In this document: one piece after another, positions 1 to 11,556 of the stretch
How positions within the stretch are numbered: the stretch's first letter is position 1
How the letters are laid out: each line of letters begins with the position of its first letter
Origin: Aplidium turbinatum
Taxonomy: Eukaryota > Chordata > Ascidiacea > Aplousobranchia > Polyclinidae
Direction: 5' to 3'
Assembly: GCA_918807975.1 (NCBI GenBank)
Contig: OU964918.1
Location: 45,864,477 to 45,928,476 of the forward strand
Length of the DNA: 64,000 nt
The notes under the pieces: generated by a model
Databases searched by the model: none
The model's input: only the letters and a program-made list of their open reading frames with translations
Told to the model about the DNA's origin: nothing
Made by a program: the position numbers and the translations under genes

Positions 1-3000
1 GTCACATAAAAATCATGCAGAAGAAAATAGTGTTTCCTATCGTTGTTAGGGACACACTTACGACAGTTGTTTGCATGAACGCAATCCCTAACCATATGCT
101 GGCGCAAACAATTCAAGCATTTGCCAGTTTTCACAATGACATCTCTCCGATCTTTAGGTGTCAAGCGCAAAAATTCTTTACAATTAGACAAAAAATGATA
201 TTCAACTTGACCACGTGACGAACAATAAAAACATGCCGGCATGTCACCACGTCTGGCCACACCACCGCACGGTGCGCCAACAGCAGTCGAGCACTGCGAA
301 CTCCCTGAAATCACATTATGATGGGGTTTTACCGACGTCTGCCTAACCGGACAAGAAGGCAATTTTCCTTTGCCAAACTTTTTAAAATGCTGCGACTCAC
401 CAGAATCGCCCATTAGCATAATGCTAAAATCAGTCGACTTGCGCGTTTCCTCCCGTACTACAAAATCAAACAAACTCTGAAAAGTAGGCTCATCAGTACC
501 ACCATACTGATCACCTAAAAAGTCAAGATAACGCTGCTTAGCGTCAAACGGGAATCGCTTAGCCAAATCCAAAACAAAACGTCCTTCCAATTTGTCACGC
601 TGACCATAAGCTTGCGCGTAAAGCAGACACTGCGACAATTCATCTTTAAACTCTTTCAAATCACTGGAAGAGATAGAAGTCAATTTGCTACCATAGCGAT
701 ACTTTCTAATTTCTGGTTCTGCGAAAAGACCTCCACGAACCCCAAAACGCTGGGACAAGCGAGCTAACGACATTTCTATTCTGTCTTCCTCTGACAAGCC
801 AGGAGTGTCGGAAACCAAATTAGCAATCGTTTGCGCAGCTGTTCTAACACAAGCTGCTTGTAACAAAGTCAAACGAGTTCCTTTAAAAGGCGAAGCTGCC
901 ATTAAGGCCGTAACACGATTTTTAAAGAAGATAAATGGCATATTATTACCATCGTAACCAATCAAGGCCGCCTTATCGAAAAACGTCCTACTATTTTGGT
1001 ATTCAAAAAAGCTATCCTGTTGTTGAGAACTCGATTTAGCGGGAGAAGACAAGCTATATCCCTTAAGGGGCTGAGGGGGCTCAGTCACATGCACAGCCCG
1101 ATCACGATCCTCACACACATTAAAATCAGGAGACGCGATACGCCTCTCACAACCACCCAAATTACGTATAGCTGGGCGATCAAAAACTAACGGCGCAGAA
1201 AACTGTGAAGGGGGCAAAACATTACTTGTGATAGCGGCCCCGTGACCTGTACGCTCTGGGGGAGAAGTTCGGCTATAATTCGCAGGCCTTGGCTCTAGGT
1301 CCTTCGGAAGACCCTTAGCCGCGGCCCCGAGACCTCCTGAAACAGCTGGAAAACGTGTGGATTGCACTGGTCCACTTACAGATTGAACAGGCGTCTGGAA
1401 AAGGTTATGTAAATTAAACTGTGATTGATGTTCACTTCTGGAATGCCTAGAAGATCCCTTCTTAGAGCTACGCCGGGAGCCAACCTCTGATCGATATTCA
1501 GCTAAAGCTACCTCCTTACGTTGTTCAGCCCTCAACTGTGCGTCTTTGAGTGCGAACGCAGCAGCTCTCGCTTCGGCTTTCGCGGCAGCCTCAGTTCGTA
1601 CGGCCTCAGCTCTCGCGGCGGCCTCAGCAGCTCTCGCTTCGGCCTCAGCTCTCGCGGCAGCCTCAGCTCGTATGGCCTCAGCTCTCGCGATGGCCTCTGC
1701 TCGTATGGCCTCAGCTCTCATGGCAGCCTCAGCAGCTCTCGCTTCGGCTTCAGCTTGTATCTGGAGCTCCTCTCGTCTTAGCTGTAGGTTAATTTGTGCC
1801 ACTATCCGAGACGAACTCCTAGACATCCTAGTGCTTACATTTGAGGCGCTATCCTCAGGATGTATGTCAGCATCCAACATATTTGAGAACTCACTTTCTT
1901 TTTGTTCAAAGTTATTTTTTAACGAGTTAAATTCGGGATCTACCCTATCACGAAGTTCTGCCAAGATTGCAGAGTTAAAATTTTTAGTCAAAAGAGCATG
2001 GAAATGCCCTAAATCCTCTTCCAAAGTAGAGAACTTAGATCTAAAAATTAACAGTTCCTGCTTATCACTCAAAGAACCTAGGGCCACAGAAAGTTCCCCA
2101 ATTTGAGTCAAAATATCCCTTCTAAGATGCCGGGCCTCTCGAACTGACTTCGCCTCATCGTTACTGGGTCCCTCCCCAGAATGGCCTGCCCGACCGCAAA
2201 GAACATCATCAGGCTTAAACTCAGTCGAGTCTACGGCGGTCGAGTCCCTGTCGCCACCGAATGTAGACATATTAATTGTTGGGGCTAAATTTAACAATTA
2301 AAAAATTAAGTTACACAAACACACAAAATTAAGTTATAAAAAACTTAACTCCAAAGACCGTAAAAATACAAAAAGAATTTAAATGCACAATACCGTAGTT
2401 GTACGGGTATATGAAGTCCTAAAGTTCCACAAAACTTGCTTGGATTCGTTCACTTGAATCTTCAAGCACAGATCGATTGTCTAAAATCTTCTTTCTTGCC
2501 AATGAATGTCAATGTAGTTTTTTCTTCAGAACCGACAAAGAAACGCCTTTAATTTTTAGCTTGAAGTTCTTCAGTACCAACTGAGAAGAAATGTCTTTAA
2601 TTTTCTTTTGCTTCTGTAGACTACCAACCAACAAGATCTTCTTTTATTATTTCTTTGCTTCTGTAGCCTACCAACCAACAACTTCGTCTTTATTATTTAT
2701 GTGCTTCAAGTGCTTCTTGGCCTACCAGCTAACAAGTCCACGTCTTTATTCTTTATGGTCACAGCGGTAAACCATAATCTCTTCGTGGGAAAATTGTAAC
2801 ATAAAATTCCCGGATCCGTTCCTCTGGATGTAATGACCGAAAAAGAACACTCTTTCGAAACGTCTATTCAAAAAGTGTATTCCTGTAAAATTAGCCCGCG
2901 GCTATCGAAAATGGGTGCAACGCGATACACCACTAAAACTTGTCACTACAGAACAAACTACTTAGATAAAGACGGAATTTTTGTCCAGCTAGCAAGCACT

Positions 3001-3461
3001 AAGCAAACAGTTAAATGTGCGACTAACTCTCAAGCAACCATTTCACGAATGACCAGAATAGATAGCAATATCTCAAACTCACGTACGCAGTACTGTGACG
3101 CAATAGTGAAAGACATTGTCACGCAATTCAAACAGGTGTTCAAACCTGGTGATCCAATGTTTCATGTTTAAACAGGTTTCAAACTGAAACAGGTTTAAAC
3201 AGGTTTAAACAGGTTCAGAACTGAAGATGCACTGAATAAGTGCGAAATATATTTTCTGTAACATCTACTGACAACTGATCCCTGTTACCTTAGCAATTGA
3301 GGTTTTAGCTTTAAACAGGTTTGACACAAGTCTTACGAACGATGGTGCAATCTCTGCTCATGTTTAGGAAAAATTCCATGACGTAGGCTAATACGCTAAC
3401 ATTCAGTAGACCTGAACGGTTTTTATATGACGTTTGATTAGGTGAACAATTGTCTGGAACA
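1..3461 (-). mobile_element. BEL/Pao LTR element, partial at left edge
   Basis: Fossil LTR element read on the minus strand and continuing beyond the window. Its LTR is 2756-3461 (TG...CA, 706 bp); the gag region lies at 1-2271 with a leader between. It closely matches the second copy at 28526-34389. Visible gag parts are an Ala/Glu-rich coiled-coil stretch and the DUF1759-type gag domain. The copy is broken. The host site on the right begins agcag (3462-3466); the partner duplication is outside the window. Its LTR is longer than those of the other copy because of an aaacaggttt-rich stretch, so it represents another subfamily. Confidence 0.9.
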
Positions 3462-3599
3462 AGCAGCGAGTGACCTATCTGGTCGCAGTCTCTAGAAATT
3501 TAGAACTTCTTCATCCCAGTAGTGCTCAAAGGCTCTAGATACCGACACAACCAGGGGTTGAAACTCGTGAGTTGTGTTAGATGAAACACAAAACACAAA

Positions 3600-4420
3600 A
3601 CAAAACTACTTCGTACTTGTCTACGTCATTCACAATGTCTGAAGACAGGTGACATTTGGCTCCATCAAAGTCAAGCAGAATCTTCCACGGCAGCTTAAAC
3701 TTGGCAAAATGTTGCAGCCACTTTATGAATAATTCATGCGTAATGCTGCCCCTTTTTCTGCCATCTCAAAACATGATTGAAGAGGTAGATTGTCAACAAA
3801 GCTTTCTCGCCTGTTATTACCCTTAAAAAGAAACATGGGTGGAATTGTTCCTCCAGCAGCATTGACACAAGCAACAACCGTTACATTTTGACCATGTTCG
3901 GGTGCCACAAGATGGACTCTTTTCTGCCCCTTGTGTGCAATTACAGTCAGCTGATGATGCAAGCACAAACAGCAGCCTTTCTCATCCAAATTGTAAATTC
4001 GGTGACGTCGATCAAAAAGTTCCATGTTTTCTTATACCTTTTCTTAGCTTGGTATAGTAGTCCTTTACAATGAACCGATTCAACTTTTGTGCACGGACAG
4101 GATTCATATGCTGAGCTTTACGTTGTCGTAGTTCTGGCCATCGCTGCATGAATAGACGGAACCATTTTTCACCTGCCAAATAACCTGTAAAGAGTGTTCC
4201 AGGCCATTTTATTCACAAAGTAAAAAACAAACTTTCTAATCATTTTTGCAGTTAATGGAAACCCAATGTCTGAAAAACGATTAATTCTCTCTCTTCCAAT
4301 TCTTTTTCCACATCAGCACAAAGCAATGATTTTTGCTCATTCTTTTCTCATGTGAACCACTCTGAAGATGATTCCTCAAGGTTCCAAAACGTTTGGATGC
4401 CTCTCACATATACACCATGT
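3600..4420 (-). pseudogene. pogo/Tigger-like DDE transposase relic
   Basis: Minus-strand remains of a pogo-superfamily (CENP-B/jerky/Tigger-type) transposase. From right to left: a helix-turn-helix part containing GEKWFRLFMQRWPEL, then the DDE core with IYNLDEKG (first catalytic Asp), HLVAPEHGQNVTVVACVNAAG and a downstream FDGAK-like second Asp reached only by changing frame (about 3660-3690). The longest open stretch is 3723-4025, followed by an in-frame stop. The relic is degraded, and its 3' part was interrupted by the BEL/Pao element ending at 3461. Confidence 0.75.
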
Positions 4421-4561
4421 CGGTTCACTGCTTTAAGACAAATTTTGAGATTCTGCTGTCTATGAGATACCACAAATGGGAGCCATTTTATAAGTGTCAC
4501 AGGCACAATCCAATCCAAATGATGAAATAATCCTAATCAAAGCGAAACCCAATCCTATGCT

Positions 4562-4912
4562 TGATGCTTGACCATGCTTGACCCGCCATCTCCTAGTCTG
4601 CTCCAACATCAGCAAGAGGAAAGTCGAGAAAGGCAGATCAGCTTGAGGCAGCCACTAACCAAACATTTAAATCCACAGATTACCATCTACCGCGGTGGGT
4701 CCCTTCGGTCGGAGTAAGTCCCTCGCCTCCCTGGTAGGTATCTTCCATGTAAGTATGGTGTGCCTGCTGAGTGTTTGGGTGTGTGGACGGCTCCCGGAGC
4801 GGACGCACTAATGATGAGACAGGAAACAAATCCATTTTATATGGAAAGTTTGTAAACCTGCAAGATGTAGTGGTATCCATCTTGAACTCTGAGCGTTGCA
4901 CGAAAAAAAAAA
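4562..4912 (+). repeat. Poly(A)-tailed 350-bp dispersed repeat, copy 1
   Basis: Starts near GCTTGACCCGCCATCTCC and ends in a run of 13 A. An inverted copy lies at 57001-57342 beginning with T-runs. Two copies in opposite orientation, each ending at an A-run, indicate a retroposed SINE-like or short processed element. No A-box/B-box promoter or ORF was identified with confidence. An open frame through it (minus) is low in credibility. Confidence 0.6.
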
Positions 4913-5077
4913 AAATCCTAGCAAAACTGGCAACAGGTAAGTTATTTTGTTCCCTAACCACATGGTGGCGGTATTTTGATCTGAGGTTGTGCTTGTTAGC
5001 TGCTAGTAAGGGAATATCAACAACCCTGTTCATCTCCTAACATCCCTTACAAGCCCACCATTGATGCCAAGTGTACT

Positions 5078-5124
5078 TGCCCTAATAAGGCCCATGGCTG
5101 ATTTTGATGGGCCTTGTTAGGGCA
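5078..5124. repeat. 18-bp-arm hairpin
   Basis: Arms TGCCCTAATAAGGCCCAT (5078-5095) and its near-perfect inverse (5107-5124), with one mismatch and an 11-nt loop. A third related arm (tgggccttatttaggca) lies at 5465-5481, so this may be one end of a roughly 400-bp MITE. Confidence 0.6.
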
Positions 5125-6470
5125 ACTCTTCACAATCAGTTCAACCTAAACTACCTAAATACAGTATCCAAGAAAGGTCAATATGTCAATACATGTTGAA
5201 ACTTTAGACCCTTTAGCATATCTTGAAACTCTAATAAAGGTAGAAAACAAACACCACTTACGAAAACACGTAGATAGATTAAGTAATATACAAAATTTTA
5301 CTCCTACAAGGTAGCTTTCAGACATTTACAACTACGCTCTGCTGGCATGTGGTTTCGTCTAGGAAACCAAATTACTTTTCTGTTCATTTACAACATGATT
5401 ATCGCAGCCAATCAGATTACAACAGCTGTTCCTTGCTTGCTTTGGTTTTCCAGATATGAAAGGGTGGGCCTTATTTAGGCACGGCTTTGGGGAGAGTACC
5501 TTAGGTCTACGTTTCGTTTAGCATCCAAACAAAAATCAATGACCAAATATCACTGATCTTCATGGCAGCTTTTGTTTGAATAGATGTGTTGAATGGAAAC
5601 AATTTAAGCTAACATGCATAATGTCCCTCCCATGCAAGCGCAGGCGAAAGTAGCTAACGTTGAAATCATTCATATTGATGAGTTTTGTTGGAAACATGTA
5701 TGCATGAAATCGCATTTTCGAACTGAGAGTTCATTAGTGTTGATGAGTCACAACCGGACTGACTCAGTGTCCATTGTAAATTCATTACCTAAAGATCACG
5801 ATTCCATTTATTTCACCACTCAGGGAAAACTGTAATAGAAATGTTAAAATAAAATGTTTTGATAAAGATCTGGAACAAGGTTAAAATTGTACAGTTGTTA
5901 TTTCTTATTCCTGCCGGGATGAGTTGTATTGCTCATGCACAGACGTTACACGCACCAAATCGCACCCTTAGAATAAATAGTGAACTCAATAACAGTTATT
6001 GAACGCTATTGATTAAAAAACGCAGAAAAGTGAGAGATAACAATATGTCTTCAAACAGTTACTGTTTTGTAGGGTAATTTCGGTGTTGTACGCAGGATGT
6101 CGTTACTGGGGAAGAAGGCATTTGATATAAGGCTACTTTATAGTTTGACCAAGGTTTAACGTAGCCTTTTTGTTGCTAAAAAAAATTGAATTGAGAAGAA
6201 AGAGAGTTTTAAAAGATATAAAGACGAAATATAATTTAATCTTAAAACAAAAAATCAACAACGTGTCCATTGTCGAGCAGAACAATTACAAGAAACTGAA
6301 TTCTGGTTCAAACATGATTGGTTTAGAGAAGTTTGGTTGGCACTGACAACACATCACAATCACAACCCCTCACACATCATGGGCCAATTTTTTTTAAATA
6401 TTGTGTGTTTTTTTTATTTTTTCTTGCCTTCAATCGCACTGCAGTACATAACCTTGTGAAATTTTATTTT
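5125..6470. other. No gene recognised
   Basis: AT-rich sequence with one short open stretch (5614-5835, 73 codons) that has no recognisable motif. Nothing else is supported apart from the possible MITE arm near 5465. Confidence 0.5.
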
Positions 6471-6478
6471 GTATGTTA

Positions 6479-6525
6479 TTCGCTCTGAGGATGCGCACTG
6501 TCATGGTGCGCGAAACGTCAGTGAA
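6479..6525 (+). ncRNA. Hammerhead-ribozyme-like motif
   Basis: CTGAGGA (6485-6491), a stem GCGCAC/GTGCGC (6493-6498 with 6506-6511), GAAA (6512-6515) and GTC (6517-6519), flanked by a six-pair outer stem TTCGCT/AGTGAA (6479-6484 with 6520-6525). This is the order of a type I hammerhead. The usual loop of stem III is missing and one T is bulged next to stem II, so activity as a monomer is doubtful. Similar motifs are known from Penelope-like elements and retrozymes. Confidence 0.35.
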
Positions 6526-6884
6526 GCAATAAACCATCTTGTTTATTGTTGCTTTTACTTTCAATTTTATCAGATGAACGTTGTAACTAGTGCTAGAAAC
6601 GATTGACAATGTAAGTGGAACGTCACTGAAGAATTCATTTGAAGAAGCTTGATAACCTGTGGCAAAAAAGCCAATCTCATCGTGTAGTTAACAAAACTTA
6701 CTTTCTTAGTCTGTGCTGTCTCCATTCACTGATATTTGTTCAGCAGAAGAAGCAGCTGGTCTTTTGGGTCGGAAATAATCGTGAATAGCACCGCGCTTCA
6801 TGTCTCAATTCTTGTGATGTTACAGAAAATTTGCAATTTTGACCTGGGGTTTAAGGCACTGGAGGTTCAACTGACGGTTTAAGG

Positions 6885-7655
6885 CAGAGGCGTGCAACAT
6901 ACGGCCCGCGGGCCAGAGCACGGCCCGCGGTACCCATTTACGTGGCCCGCACATTCTTCATCAAGTAGCCCATTATTTTTAAATACTTTTCACTGTTAGA
7001 TCGGAGGATGTTGTTATTTGTAACGTCATCATTAGCATTATTGACTTTTAGCATTATTGTTGCGTCATTAGTAAGCGTCGTAGAAAACCGCCTTGTTCTT
7101 CTGGCAATGATTCAGTAACATAAATCTTACTTTATGGGTGCAGTGTAGTGAATATATTAATATTTATTCTACAAAAAGTTTAGCATAGTAAAAATGTCTA
7201 CAAGTAAGAAAAGGAAGGTTGATTATGAAAGGCGGAAGTTCAACAATGAGTGGTGTATAAATTACTTCGTTGTTCAACATAATCAAGATGTTGTTTGCCT
7301 GATTTGTCAAAACACTATAGCAGTAATGAAAGAGCACAATATCAAGCGACACTACTGTGCAAAACACTCTGCTAATTATGATAGCATTGTGGGTCAATTA
7401 CGGTTGACAAAATGCAGCAGTTGAAAAAATCTTTGAGCAAACAGCAAGAGGTATGTCACGGTTACAAGAAAGACATTGAGCTTGTTACAAAACTGAGCTT
7501 CAAGATATCTGAAACTTAATGTGTAACTTGATTGTGTGTACTTTTCCATTAAATAAATCGTTCATATATATTCATGTGTTATTCGATAGACTGGCCCTCA
7601 GCATCATTATAATTGTACGTTGTGGCCCATTGCGATAAACAGTTGCACGCCCCTG
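6885..7655 (+). mobile_element. hAT element with BED-finger start (deletion derivative)
   Basis: Ends CAGAGGCGTGCAAC and GTTGCACGCCCCTG form terminal inverted repeats. A perfect 8-bp duplication gtttaagg (6877-6884 and 7656-7663) marks a hAT insertion. Inside, 7194-7424 encodes a 76-residue start: basic SKKRKVDYERRKFNNEW, then a zinc-finger pattern VCLICQ with RHYCAKH. This is the BED-type finger at the head of Charlie/GTF2IRD2-related hAT transposases. The rest of the transposase is absent, so the 771-bp element is non-autonomous. Confidence 0.88.
7194..7424 (+). pseudogene. N-terminal fragment of a BED-finger hAT transposase
   Basis: Seventy-six codons inside the 771-bp hAT element. It matches the head of Charlie-type transposases: a basic nuclear-localisation-like start, then C-x2-C and H-x4-H of a BED/C2H2-like finger, and an ANYDSIVG segment following it. 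It ends at a stop with no DDE domain downstream. A short in-phase QLKKSLSKQQE coil continues past the stop in another frame, indicating decay. Confidence 0.75.
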
Positions 7656-7730
7656 GTTTAAGGCCTCACCTAGTTCTTATGTATGCACAGTGGCGTACAC
7701 AGGGGGGGGGGGGCATTGGGCCATGCCCCC

Positions 7731-8096
7731 TGTTATGAATCCATACTCATTCATCACAAATCCTCAAATTAAGGTTTAATAAACAAAACACACGATATAG
7801 CTGAACATAAACATAGCGGTTAACATCATCATAATAAGGTAGTAGGTATTAACTTAAATAAAGAGATTATACACTACAGCTTACAACTAAAGATTACGTG
7901 CAACCAAAATGTCTTCACTACTAAACAATCTGCTGTATGAACCTACGCTGCTAAGAACACAAGTAAAATGTCGCGGCAGGTATTTGATTGTTTAAACGAG
8001 CAATTACCTACGTCATAGTACCGCAAGGAGAAGCAATAGAATGATTAGGTATGAGGCAAAATAAGAATGGTCAGTTGTAATCAGTAATCTACAACA
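7731..8096 (-). repeat. Gypsy 3' LTR
   Basis: 366 bp, starts tgttatg and ends ctacaaca on the plus strand. It is adjacent to a purine-rich tract (minus strand) expected of the polypurine primer site. Confidence 0.9.
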
Positions 8097-8138
8097 TTCT
8101 CCCCTGCCAAGATATCGAGTTCAAAACGGGTATTTGTA

Positions 8139-9020
8139 TCATTCATACATCAAACGATCAGGAGGGCGCCTTATGCGAGAAGAACGCCTCAGCATTGATT
8201 CTTCTCTTGTGTTAGGCTCTTCATTGACTTCAGAATGACGATCAACTTCGGTGTTTGGTTCAGCACCTCTCACGTTGCTGTGATGTATTTTATCAACGGG
8301 TGAATCGCTTGCAACGGTTTCATCATTGTACGATTGATCATTAATGAAAACAGAAGTGTCAGAATCAGTTGCGCTATTTTCGAAAGCATTTCTTTCTCCC
8401 ACAGGAGCAACATCACGCAATGATACAGTAGTCTGGCGACCATTCGGTAATCTCACAAAAGCATACGTTGGAGTAGCATGAATTAATTCTACTTCATCTA
8501 CAGCAGGTTCATATTTACTCGTGCGAACGTGGCGCTTCAATAGAACAGGACCAGGGGTACTGAGCCATGTGGGACTTGATGATCCCAGCATGGAAGGACG
8601 ACTAAACTTCATAAAGCGCTCGTGGGGAGATACATTGATCGCAGTACAGAGCAGTGAACGTACGGAATGTAATACGTCAGGCAAAACACTTTCCCATTTT
8701 GAAATGGCCAAATTGCGCGTTCTTAATGCAAGTTTCACTGCGGTCCAGATAACATTATTATATTTTTCACATTGACCATTACATCGAGGGTTATATATTG
8801 AAGTTTTGCTGAGAGCTATTCCTTTGCTGTGGGCAAATGATATAAATTCGTTTGACATAAATGCAGGCCTCTCTGTCAGAATGAATATATGAGCAAAAAC
8901 CAAACAAAGAAAACAATTGCGATAAACATGAAATAACAGTTCCGGCATTCATATTGGCACAAGGAAACGCAAATGGAAACCTCGAATACTCGTCGATTAC
9001 AGTCAATATGTATTTGTTTC
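8139..9020 (-). pseudogene. Gypsy integrase core and tail (fossil)
   Basis: Part of the Gypsy element above. It shows a VIDEYSRFPFAF stretch, typical of the retroviral integrase core, followed by NPRCNGQCEKYN and a chromatin-proximal tail rich in acidic and Ser residues. Orientation and order match the other pol parts to the right of the inserted hAT element. Confidence 0.8.
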
Positions 9021-9027
9021 TTGTGGC

Positions 9028-10222
9028 CATAGGCGTCGAAATAGGGTGGGCAGGATGGGCGGCGCCCACCCGGCCGTGAAACGAGGGTGGGCAAAATATG
9101 TTTCGCCCACCCTGTTTTCATGACACTTATGAAGTGCTTGTTACAATTATTTCCGTGCTGAATTATCCAACCAACTGCAGCGCAACTTCTTGTTTTACGT
9201 TATGTCTCCCGCTAGGTATCTGACAGAACAAAGCAATTCTGCAACAACCGTTGAAAAAACGGCGGTACTCACTGCATTGTTGTTGCTACGGCCACTGCCA
9301 CACGCTGGCAATTCCTGGTGATAGAAAGCCATGTTTCATTTTTTTTCCGAATGGTCTCACTTTTGTTACATCACAATCAGACTTCAGTTCCGGGTCAGCG
9401 TAAGGGAATATGACATCATAATAAACATGACAATAAAATAACCGATACAAACTAAAGACGCACTGAAACAATCGCTTTTTACAAATCTTTCCTCACAAAC
9501 TTGCTGCTGGGTATAAATTGGGGCACTGCACGATGTTGTCATCTCATTATTGAAAAGTTAAACATAAAGCATTGCAAAGTCAAACATCTATTCGCGCATT
9601 CTTAAAACCAGCTTCCAAAAGGCGTCGAGATGATAACGCTGAATAAGTCACGTCCAGCACGAATGAACGTAGAGATGACATTGATGAAGAAAACAGTGCT
9701 TCAAGGATGGACAGTGGTGAAATCAATGTCTCAGGAAATGCACCGGTAGTTGTAGAAGACAGCATGAGCCATGGATCTCTACCTGCTCCATTTGACGTTA
9801 GCATGCTGCCAGATCAGCTTCCGGCTCGGGATGGTTGTGTGTTGCAATAGAAGCTTCTTTCCGAATTCCAGTGGATGCGTCTTAACCCTGATGGTACTCG
9901 TTACTGTAGTCACCTGTTCGAACATTTTGCGGCTAATTTGAAGGCGCCACTTTAAAGATAACACGTCACGAGTCACGCGCTTTTTAGGTCACAAAGAAAA
10001 ACATAAAAGAAGTTTGTTTAGTTTAGCAGCGCTCATAAGATTGCAAGGCGCAAGAAAGCAAACATCAAACCTATTAAAGCTTAATTGCTGCAGCGAGTAA
10101 ACGCAATTTTGTGAGAAAGACTAACCATGGCGAATTTGCGAACATACACATTCAATGAAATCTGTTTGAAAACTTTCGCCCACCCAGAATTCCTCTTTTC
10201 TAAGAAAAAATCGACGCCTTTG
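9028..10222 (+). mobile_element. hAT element, family X copy 1, inside the Gypsy
   Basis: Ends CATAGGCGTCGA and TCGACGCCTTTG. A perfect 8-bp duplication cttgtggc (9020-9027 and 10223-10230) proves a hAT-type insertion. The 1195-bp element carries remains of an N-terminal transposase region on the plus strand (about 9560-9900) with a QSQTSIRAF motif, interrupted by stops. It shares its ends and interior with 36354-38084 (opposite orientation) and is shorter, so it is a deletion derivative. Confidence 0.9.
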
Positions 10223-11492
10223 CTTGTGGCTGAAGGCAATGGTCCTTTAAAATCAATATTTAGGCGCTCCATAGCTTGGGTAGCTTTTATGAGCGGAGTT
10301 TGAATCGGCTTGTGGAAACGCGGTTTAATTTCAGCACAAACATTACAATCTGAGATCATCTTACGTATCTCGCCGAGCGAATAAGGTAGATTCTTTGTTT
10401 TGATATAATGGTGCATTCTTGTTACCCCAGGGTGGCAAAGACTCGCATGAATCTCGTACAAATAATTGCTAGACAAACTTGCACAATACGCTCTTGATAA
10501 GGTATCCGGTGCCACGTTAAGTTTTCCTGGTCGATAAACTATGTCATATTGATACTGTGAAAGTTCAACACGGCATCTCAAAATTTTACTGTTTTTCAAC
10601 TTACTATGACTTTTGCAATCATACATAAACGCGATTGATCGCTGATCAGTTACAAGTTTGAAACGCCGCGCGGCCAGCAAATGGCTCCATTTCCGCACTG
10701 CTTCAACAATAGCAGCAGCCTCTTTTTCTATTGAAGAGTGATGCTTTTCGGTTTTTGTCAACGATCGGGAAAAAAATGCAACTGGTCTATCTCGTTGATT
10801 TAAGGTTGCTGACAAGGCAACATCTGAAGCATCAGTTTCGACTACAAACATGGCTTCCTCGTCGATTACTCCAAGTGTCACAGTGGCCAATTCTGATTTA
10901 AGCTCTTCAAACGCTTTTAAAGTATCACCATTTAAAGGAAAGTCGCTGTTTTCTATTAACGGTTTAATTTTGTCAGAATAATGAGACACCCATTTGGCAT
11001 AATATGCGAAAAGTCCGATAACACGCTGCTGCTCTTTGTTATTTGTTGGAAAAGGGAGCTCTAAAAGAGTTTTCACTCGGTCAGGGTCTGGTTTTAAACA
11101 ACCTTTAGAACTTTGATAACCCAACAACTGTATGCAGTCAGTCGAATATTTACATTCGACTCATTAAATGTCAAATTACACTCTTTAGCTACTTGCAAAA
11201 ACTTCGACAAATTTTCATCATGTTCTTGCTGCGTTTTACCACCGATTGTAATATCATCAAGATAAGCGAACGTACCTTTGCAATCATTAGACTTGATAAT
11301 ATCGTCCACAATTCGCTGGAAACATGGCACTGCATTTGTCAGCCCAAATGGTATTCTTTTCCACTGCCAAAGTGAACCGTCAGCTTGAAACGCAGTAACT
11401 ATCCTGTCGCATTTGGGTAGTTCTACTTGATGGTATGCACTTGTCATATCGATTGTCGAATACACATTAAACTTTGCAACATTTTGCACCAT
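10223..11492 (-). pseudogene. Gypsy reverse transcriptase and RNase H (fossil)
   Basis: Reverse transcriptase motifs FGLTNAVPCFQRIVDDII and FAYLDDITIGG, followed by RNase H (VVETDASDVALSATL, with HSSIEKEA) and an integrase zinc region with H-x3-H and C-x2-C spacing (HASLCHPGVTRMH ... CNVCAE). These belong to the Gypsy element 7731-13349. Confidence 0.88.
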
Positions 11493-11556
11493 GTCCTACA
11501 TCCGTGGCAGCGGATACGCATCAATTCTAGTGAATTTATTTATAGTCTGGCTATAG

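Noticed and set aside
1521-2106. Ser/Arg/Leu- or Ala-rich plus-strand open frames
   Set aside because: They are the reverse strand of the Ala/Glu-rich minisatellite in the BEL/Pao gag region.
4680-5040. Open frames of 117 and 89 codons across the 350-bp repeat
   Set aside because: They run through an A-run and opposite strands of a dispersed repeat; the second copy does not preserve the same protein outside the repeat.
7194-7424. Host BED-finger gene
   Set aside because: It lies wholly within hAT ends and an 8-bp duplication and lacks further exons.
7688-7720. Long G/C runs as regulatory G-quadruplexes
   Set aside because: They recur just inside the ends of this hAT family (also 14298 and 14838), so they are element features and prone to assembly error.
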